NCBI GenBank assembly: GCA_028015205.1
Contig: CM051521.1
Location: 96,262,513 to 96,326,512 of the forward strand
From: Mytilisepta virgata
Taxonomy: Eukaryota; Mollusca; Bivalvia; Mytilida; Mytilidae
Direction: 5' to 3'
Length of the DNA stretch: 64,000 nt
Shown here piece by piece: positions 59,001 to 64,000 of the stretch. Made by a program: the position numbers and the translations under genes. Under the pieces are notes generated by a model that saw only the letters and a program-made list of their open reading frames with translations, did not search any database and was not told where the DNA came from. Position 1 is the first letter of the stretch. Each line of letters begins with the position of its first letter.

Positions 59001-62000
59001 GTTTTAAAACAAGCATTCTTATAGTATTGCTGAGCAATACAATGTCCCTTACCGGTTTCAGCTGTTAGAAAACACACCAAACGCTCCTTGACTATGTGAA
59101 TTGGATGCAGACATATGGTCAGAGTGATTCCTAAAAATCCTAAAACTATGTTTCCAAAGGGTACACAATAATTACCTGATCTGCCTGAAACTCAAACTTG
59201 ATCTGTAGCTCATCATTATAAGCTCACATACCAAAAATAAGACCACTTGGTAAAAGGGTTTGCAAAAAAGTCCAGAAAACTAATATTTTGACAATAATTC
59301 CTATTTCCAAAGGCAATAACTCTCACAATAATTATTTGATGAAAAGTCATGAAAGTCAAACTTGATCTGTAGCTCATCATTATAAATCACATACAAGATA
59401 TAAGATCATTTGCTAGAAGGGTTTGCTAAAAAAGTCCAGAAAACTATTAAAGTCAAACCTGCTTTAAAGTGCACCTCTATTTAACAAATAACTGTATATA
59501 AAGGGCACTGTTAAAATGTCCTGAATATGAACAAAACTTGCTGGTCCCATAGGTGCCCTTTATACACAGGTTTGACTATTTTGCAAATAATTCCTATTTT
59601 CAAGGGCAATAACTCTCACAATAATTGTCGGATCAGCATGAAACTCAAATTTGTCCTGTAACTCATCATTATAAGCTCAAACACCAAAAATAAGATCACT
59701 TGGTAAAATAATTTGCAAAAAAAGTCCAGAAAACTAATACTTTGAAAACAATTCCCATTTTCAAGGGCAATACCTCTAACAATAATTATCTGATCAGCGT
59801 GAAACTTGATTTGTTACTCATCATTATAAGCTTACACACTAAAAATAAAATCAGTTGGTTAAATGGCTTCTGAAACTAGAGCCTCAGAGCCTGTATCGCT
59901 CACCTGACATGAAAGCCATTTTTATTGATGTACCTCAAAGAGATAAGTCACTTCTCCCTATCATTATGAAGTGTGGTAAGCCTTGTAGGAACCAAATTTT
60001 TCTTCATCAAAATCCTTCTACTTACAGGTCAGCATATTCTAAAATTTGGCAGTTCTCCAGAAGATTTTTGCATGTATTTCCCATAGGGTCTTATGTTAAC
60101 CATAGTCCTCTGCTGATGACCATCTTGAATGATGGATTGGCACCGAAGTAACAACACTTGGTCAGCACCTTATGAGGAACATTCAGGCCATGTTTGGTTT
60201 CAATCAATACTGCAATTCTGTAGATTTTTGTTATATGCCACAGATATTTTCTGTCAAGTTTGGCTCTAATTGGCCAACTCTATTTGGGCTAACAGTTTTA
60301 GAGAAAAACCAATCAGAAACCAGAATTGCCCATGGCGGTCCTGTTTGTCGCCTGATCTAGACAAAATGAAGAAACTTTGTAAAAAACCTCCCACAGATGC
60401 TTCCTGTCAAGTTTCGTTCCATTTGGCTAAGCAGTTTCAGAGAAGATGTATTTAAATCACCCAATCAAAAACAAGAATTTCCTATGGCAGCCATGCTTGT
60501 CGTGAAATCAGGATGAAACAAATAAATTTCATAAAGAATTTCCATAGATGCTTCCTGTCAAGTTTGGCTGACAGTTACAGATAAAAACTGTTTTCTTAAT
60601 CAACAAATGAGAAACAAGAATTGTCCATGACGTCCATGTTTGTTGCCTGATCGAAAGAAAATGGGTCAAAGACACAAATGGCCGGGTTGCTTTACTGGGT
60701 GTTTACTGTAGTGGTGACAAAGGTGAAAACAAGATCATATTGCACATTGGCAGTCATGAATATTTATATAGACAAAATCAGACACATTGTATGTTGGTGT
60801 ACAAGCACAGAGGCAGTCATCAATTTAATTAGAAATAGGTGAAGTAAGCAATATTTGATTTGATTACATGTTGATAAACACTTGTTTGGAAAAATGGGAA
60901 ATAATTGCTGAAATAATTCCATAAAGTGAGGTGCACATCTTCAATATAAATTAAAAGATTCTGTGAAGTTTCAATGTTGCAGGTGAAAAACTGTAGGAGG
61001 AGTTGATTTCGCAAAATAGGTACCCTCTATTGAAGATGTCAATAAAAAACGACTAAGTTCCAAAGTTTGGAAAAATGGGAAATAATTCCTGAAATAATTC
61101 CATAAAGTGTTGTGCACATCTTCAATATATATAGAAACATTCTATGAAGTTTCAAGGATGTGGGTGAAAAACTGTAGGAGGAGTTGATTTCACAAAATAG
61201 GTACCCTCTATTGAAGATGTCAATAAAAAACGACTAAGTTCCAAAGTTTGGAAAAATGGGAAATAATTCCTGAAATAATTCCATAAAGTGTCGTGCACAT
61301 CTTCAATATATATAAAAACATTCTATGAAGTTTCAAGGATGTGTGTGAATAACTGTAGGAGGAGTTGATTTCACAAAATAGGTACCCTCTATTGAAGATG
61401 TCAATAAAAAACGACTAAGTTCCAAAGTTTGGAAAAATGGGAAATAATTCCTGAAATAACTCCATAAAGTGAGGTGCACACCTTCAATATATATAGAAAC
61501 ATTCTATGAAGTTTCAAGGATGTGGGTGAAAAACTGTAGGAGGAGTTGATTTCACAAAATAGGTACCCATTTTCCCAGCCTGCCCACCGCCCGCCCGACA
61601 TTCACCATACTATAACCCGGATTTGCACTCTGTGCAACCCAGCCAAAAATGACAATACTTTGTAAATAACCTCCCATAGATGCTTCATATCAAGTTTCGA
61701 TCCATTTGGCGAAGCGATTACTGAGATTAAGATTTTTTTATATTAGCCAATCAGAAACAAGAACTGCCCATGGTGGCTATATTTGTAGTCCAATCCGGAC
61801 AAAATGAGGAAACTTTGTAAAGAACTTCCCACTGATGCTTCCTGTCAAGTTTCGTCCCGGAGAATTTTTTTTTTTAATCAACCAATGAGAAACAAGAATT
61901 TCCCATGGCGCCATGTTAGTTGGTCGATCGAGACGAAATGAGGATACTTTGTAAATAACCTCCCATAGATGCTTCATGTCAAGTTTCGTTTATCTGGCCA

Positions 62001-62964
62001 AGCAATTTCTGAGGAGAAGATTTTTTTATATCGGCCAATCAGAAACAAGAACTGCCCATTGTGGCCATATTTGTAGTTAGATCAGAATGAAATGAGGAAA
62101 CTTAATAAAGGACCCCCCCCCATACATGCTTCCTGTCAAGTTTTGTTTCATTTGGCCAAGCAGTTTCAGACGGGAAGATTTTGTTTGTTGCCTGATCGGG
62201 ACGAAATGAGCAAACCTTACATAGATGCTTCCTGCCAAGTTTTATTCAATCTGGCCCAGTGGATGAAATGTGAAAAGTTAACAGACCGAGGGACGACGGA
62301 TGCCAAGTGATGAAAAAAGCTCACATGGCCTTTGGTCAGGTGAGCTAAAAGGTCTGGAAAACTGTAGTGTGACTGACAGACGGACTGACGGATGGACAGA
62401 GTGCAAACCTATATCTCCCTTCGGCATTGCTGGTAGGGGACTAATAAATTCCAACAAACACTGTATTATGTATCACTGGAATTCTAAATTGCCTCAGCAT
62501 CCACTGAATCCCTGATTAAAATTTTAATATTACATAAAATAAAAAGTTATATCATTACCTGTCTGTGTTAATGTTAAGGCATCTGGAAAATTTCAAACTT
62601 AGATTTCAAACTTGTAGTTTATTTCGTGTGGTTTCTAAATAATATGAAAACTCCCTTATAAACCAAAACTGAGATATTGCAATTAAAAACTTCTCACAAA
62701 AATTTTTAAAAAATCCAGAAATTAGGTATGAGAATTGTTACAGGACAAGTTTCTTTGAAACTATTTATTAAAAGTCATCAAACATTCCTCCTTCATTCAC
62801 TTGACTCAGATATTCCTGATAAATATTGACCATATAAAATTCATACAAATCCATACCCAAACATAATAAGAAAAATGCAGATATGAAAACAAACTTACCA
62901 AAGGTCTGAAGAATTCAAAGGTATTAATAGGAGCACCATCAGACAAATAATATGCTTGCCCTGC
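52794..62964 (-). CDS. SDR42E1: SDR42E1-like short-chain dehydrogenase/reductase gene, C-terminal portion (spliced, partial)
   Basis: Last four coding exons of an extended short-chain dehydrogenase/reductase of the 3-beta-hydroxysteroid dehydrogenase/isomerase superfamily: 62899-62964, 57702-57765, 53700-53773 and 52794-53024. They join in frame (66+64+74+231 nt) to 144 residues plus a TAA stop. Landmarks in order: GQAYYLSDGAP and FEFFRPL, a hydrophobic stretch around LPVSVVYFI, YNFQPLLTRTE, GVTHYFSIEKARKHLGY, and a C-terminal hydrophobic anchor. This order matches SDR42E1/SDR42E2 better than NSDHL or HSD3B as far as I recall them. The Rossmann fold and the YxxxK active site lie in earlier exons beyond 64000. 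Members are thought to be membrane-bound NAD(P)-dependent oxidoreductases of steroid/sterol-like substrates; the substrate here is unknown. Confidence 0.9.
53700..53773 (-). CDS. SDR42E1: SDR42E1-like exon, second from last
   Basis: 74 nt with a TTTTCAG acceptor and a GTAAGT donor. After the split alanine codon it reads FITEWIHYFV, then ARVYNFQPLLTRTE, ending in phase 0. YNFQP(F/L)LTRTE is the most diagnostic motif of the SDR42E1 group in this gene. Confidence 0.93.
55154..55299. mobile_element. Hairpin MITE in SDR intron
   Basis: Outer arms TCACACGGTGGCTTCAAAAT, ATCCTG and, inverted, CAGGATATTTTCAAGCCAC, TGTGA. Inner arms CCAATATTTTGCCAC and GTGGTAAAATATTGG. Imperfect palindrome overall, no coding capacity. 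Confidence 0.8.
55300..55900. repeat. Very diverged CTCACCTG-family sequence
   Basis: Phrases such as GTGGTGACCATCTTTGTTGG and AAGTTCTATGTTAAACTAAC mark an old, decayed copy. Both ends are lost. 53774-55150 shows nothing recognisable apart from a similar faint trace near 54950. Confidence 0.5.
56160..56907 (+). repeat. CTCACCTG-family mussel repeat, copy 9
   Basis: Three to four sub-units with CTATGTTAAACTAAGTT and CCATCTTGGTT. Ends GCAATAGGTAAAATGAGCTA, a mutated terminus without a good hairpin. Confidence 0.75.
57060..57165 (+). repeat. Decayed relative of the 29630-30040 repeat tail
   Basis: GATGACGATGTCATTGATGA is followed by an imperfect palindrome (ATATGACTGCAAATATTTGT, CATCATATAA), matching the architecture of the palindrome at 30005-30036. 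Confidence 0.5.
57702..57765 (-). CDS. SDR42E1: SDR42E1-like exon, third from last
   Basis: 64 nt with a TTTCAG acceptor and a GTAAGT donor. It starts in phase 0 and ends one base into an alanine codon completed by the next exon. It reads FEGLGYKMPKMTLPV, then SVVYFI. The join RPL-FEGLGY corresponds to RPLVEGLGY of the family. Confidence 0.92.
58000..58610. repeat. Tandem repeat, about 170-bp unit, with GAC-type tail
   Basis: Units marked by CACCAAAGTTTCATGAAAAT, AAAGGGAACTTATG and ATAAAGTCCTATAACTCC. Ends GGATGACGGACGGACACAAA. Lies in the SDR intron. Confidence 0.8.
59150..59875. repeat. Tandem repeat, about 150-165-bp unit, interrupted by a MITE
   Basis: Units marked by GTAGCTCATCATTATAAGCT, CACATACCAAAAATAAGA and AAAAAGTCCAGAAAACTA. 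Same family as 10480-10900. Confidence 0.85.
59451..59577. mobile_element. Small MITE with AGTCAAACCTG ends
   Basis: Ends AGTCAAACCTG and CAGGTTTGACT are exact inverted repeats. The 127-bp element interrupts a tandem unit of the surrounding array. The related phrases TATAAAGGGCA and ACCTG also occur at 35190-35330 and 35970-36050. Confidence 0.75.
59877..62352 (+). repeat. CTCACCTG-family mussel repeat, copy 10, split by a 181-bp array
   Basis: Begins AGAGCCTCAGAGCCTGTATC, GCTCACCTGAC and ends with the hairpin 62318-62346 and GTGAGCTAAAA. Many sub-units with GATGCTTCCTGTCAAGTTTC and CAATCAGAAACAAGAATTGCC. The 60830-61640 part is a separate tandem family. Confidence 0.8.
60830..61580. repeat. 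181-bp tandem array
   Basis: Four units, with CAAAGTTTGGAAAAATGGGA at 61061, 61242 and 61423 and a diverged start at about 60880. Period exactly 181 bp between the last three. Followed by a GC-rich CCCACCGCCCGCCCG tract (61585-61600) and a short tail. Confidence 0.92.
62353..62898. other. SDR intron, no recognised feature
   Basis: Starts with a short GACAGACGGACTGACGG tract (62375-62400), a repeat tail. The rest is unassigned AT-rich sequence up to the exon donor. Confidence 0.5.
62899..62964 (-). CDS. SDR42E1: SDR42E1-like exon, fourth from last
   Basis: 66 nt, phase 0 at both ends, with a CCAG acceptor and a GTAAGT donor. It reads AGQAYYLSDGAPINTFEFFR, then PL. The SDG and FEFFRPL motifs are typical of the substrate-side region of SDR42E proteins. 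The preceding exon is not visible up to position 64000. Confidence 0.92.
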
Positions 62965-63259
62965 CTGGAAAAAAGAGGAATATGTAATACAACCTCACAG
63001 CTGATTTTTCTATTTCAAGAAATGACAGTCGTATTGGTGGGAGATTCAAACCCCAAACACATCTTAGAAAAGGACCTTTCCACCAAACTTGGTCTCATCT
63101 GAGCATACAGTTTTTTGTAGGAATATATTTTTAGATATTTCTTGCTGATTTTTTGCCTATTCTTTGTAATAATGGCAACAGTGAGATCAAGATCCCCAGA
63201 GAATGACAGGTGGCTGCCCAAGTACATACCACCGTTATTCCTGCACTACATGTATGTTT

Positions 63260-64000
63260 GTATTTAAGTATTTACAGTTACACAGTGTTTTTTGTAGACA
63301 AAGACTGAATAGGCAGTTTATGTCTCTGTACTAGACTGTCTACATGTGGAAGTCTTACGGATAAAGTTTTATCTACAAACAAAGCCTGATCAGCCAGTAG
63401 GTGCTCCTCGACAAAGGCTTCTACGTGTAGGTTTACAAGTACATATAGCTGCAGTTTTATTTGTAGACAAAGCCTGATCAGCCAACATGTGTAACTGTAC
63501 TAAGCTGTCTATCTGTAGACAAAGCCTGACCTGCCAGAATATATACCTGTTCTAAGTTGTCTATCTGTAGACAAAGCCTGACCTGCCAGAATATATACCT
63601 GTACTAAGCTGTCTATCTGTAGACAAAGCCTGACCTCCAGAATATATACCTGTACTAAGCTGTCTATCTGTAGACAAAGCCTGACCTGCCAGAATATATA
63701 CCTGTTCTAAGTTGTCTATCTGTAGACAAAGCCTGACCTGCCAGAATATATACCTGTACCAAGCTGTCTATCTGTAGACAAAGCCTGACCTGCCAGAATA
63801 TATACCTGTACCAAGCTGTCTATCTGTAGACAAAGCCTGACCTCCAGAATATATACCTGTTCTAAGTTGTCTACATGCAGAAGGTTTACAAGTACTTACA
63901 GTAAGTTTATCTGTAAACAAAGCCTGATTGCCTAGTATGTATCCCTATACCAAGTTGTCTACATTTAGAAGGTTTAAAAGTACTGGTAGTTATAGCCATA
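63260..64000. repeat. 52-bp minisatellite reaching the window edge
   Basis: The regular core at about 63500-63870 has units starting GTCTATCTGTAGAC at 63507, 63559, 63611, 63662, 63714, 63766 and 63818 (period 52, sometimes 51). Each continues AAAGCCTGACCTGCCAG and AATATATACCTGT. Flanking units are diverged. Each unit contains the small palindrome GTCTA-TCTG-TAGAC. Confidence 0.93.

Noticed and set aside
63015..63227. 70-codon minus-strand frame upstream of the SDR exon
   Set aside because: No SDR similarity and no splice sites joining phase 0 at 62964.
63500..63900. CRISPR-like array
   Set aside because: Contiguous 52-bp tandem units without variable spacers, in an animal intron; it is a minisatellite.
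52794..64000. Assignment of the SDR gene to NSDHL or HSD3B
   Set aside because: YNFQPLLTRTE followed by KTGVTHYFSIEKA and a C-terminal single anchor fit SDR42E1 better from memory; only partial sequence is available.

Overview
The window is eukaryotic, AT-rich and dominated by introns and repeats, and it reads as nuclear DNA of a bivalve mollusc. A marine mussel (Mytilidae, probably Mytilus) is the most likely source. That placement is an inference from dispersed repeats I recognise as typical of mussel genomes (for example 25497-25925, and the family that begins near CTCACCTG and ends CAGGTGAGCTAA), not from a search. Most open reading frames longer than 60 codons are chance or repeat-derived. 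The real coding signal is in short exons bounded by AG and GT.

Two genes can be supported, both on the minus strand. (1) The 5' part of a calcium/calmodulin-dependent protein kinase II gene runs from a start codon at 41923 down to 5676. Six exon positions join in phase and give residues 1-137, from the N terminus to HRDLK of the catalytic loop. Key residues fall at the same numbers as in vertebrate CaMKII alpha (K42, E60, F89, D135). The sixth position is duplicated: two 73-nt exons (7253-7325 and 5676-5748) encode alternative versions of residues 113-137. They can only be used one at a time, because using both shifts the frame. This is the most interesting feature of the window. Exons after HRDLK lie beyond the left edge. 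(2) The last four coding exons of an SDR42E1-like short-chain dehydrogenase/reductase gene lie between 62964 and 52794 and end in a C-terminal membrane anchor. Its earlier exons lie beyond the right edge.

Layout: 1-3563 holds tandem repeats, a TA-flanked palindromic MITE and one CTCACCTG-family repeat. 5.6-21.9 kb holds CaMKII exons 6b to 2 with minisatellites, tandem arrays and tRNA-derived SINEs in the introns. 21.9-41.9 kb is the 19.9-kb first intron. It contains a near-perfect palindrome (about 23.75-23.89 kb), a nested pair of inverted 770-bp elements (24.4-27.5 kb), more mussel repeats, and a 7.54-kb element with perfect 40-bp terminal inverted repeats (33819-41356). 42-52.8 kb is intergenic, with a decayed non-LTR retrotransposon, a Penelope-like reverse transcriptase fragment, two tandem hairpin elements and several CTCACCTG-family copies. 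52.8-64 kb holds the SDR42E1-like exons, with 181-bp and 52-bp tandem arrays in the introns.

The two genes have no evident functional link: one is a calcium-signalling kinase, the other a probable membrane-anchored steroid/sterol-type oxidoreductase. No rRNA, canonical tRNA gene, CRISPR array or bacterial-type operon is present.
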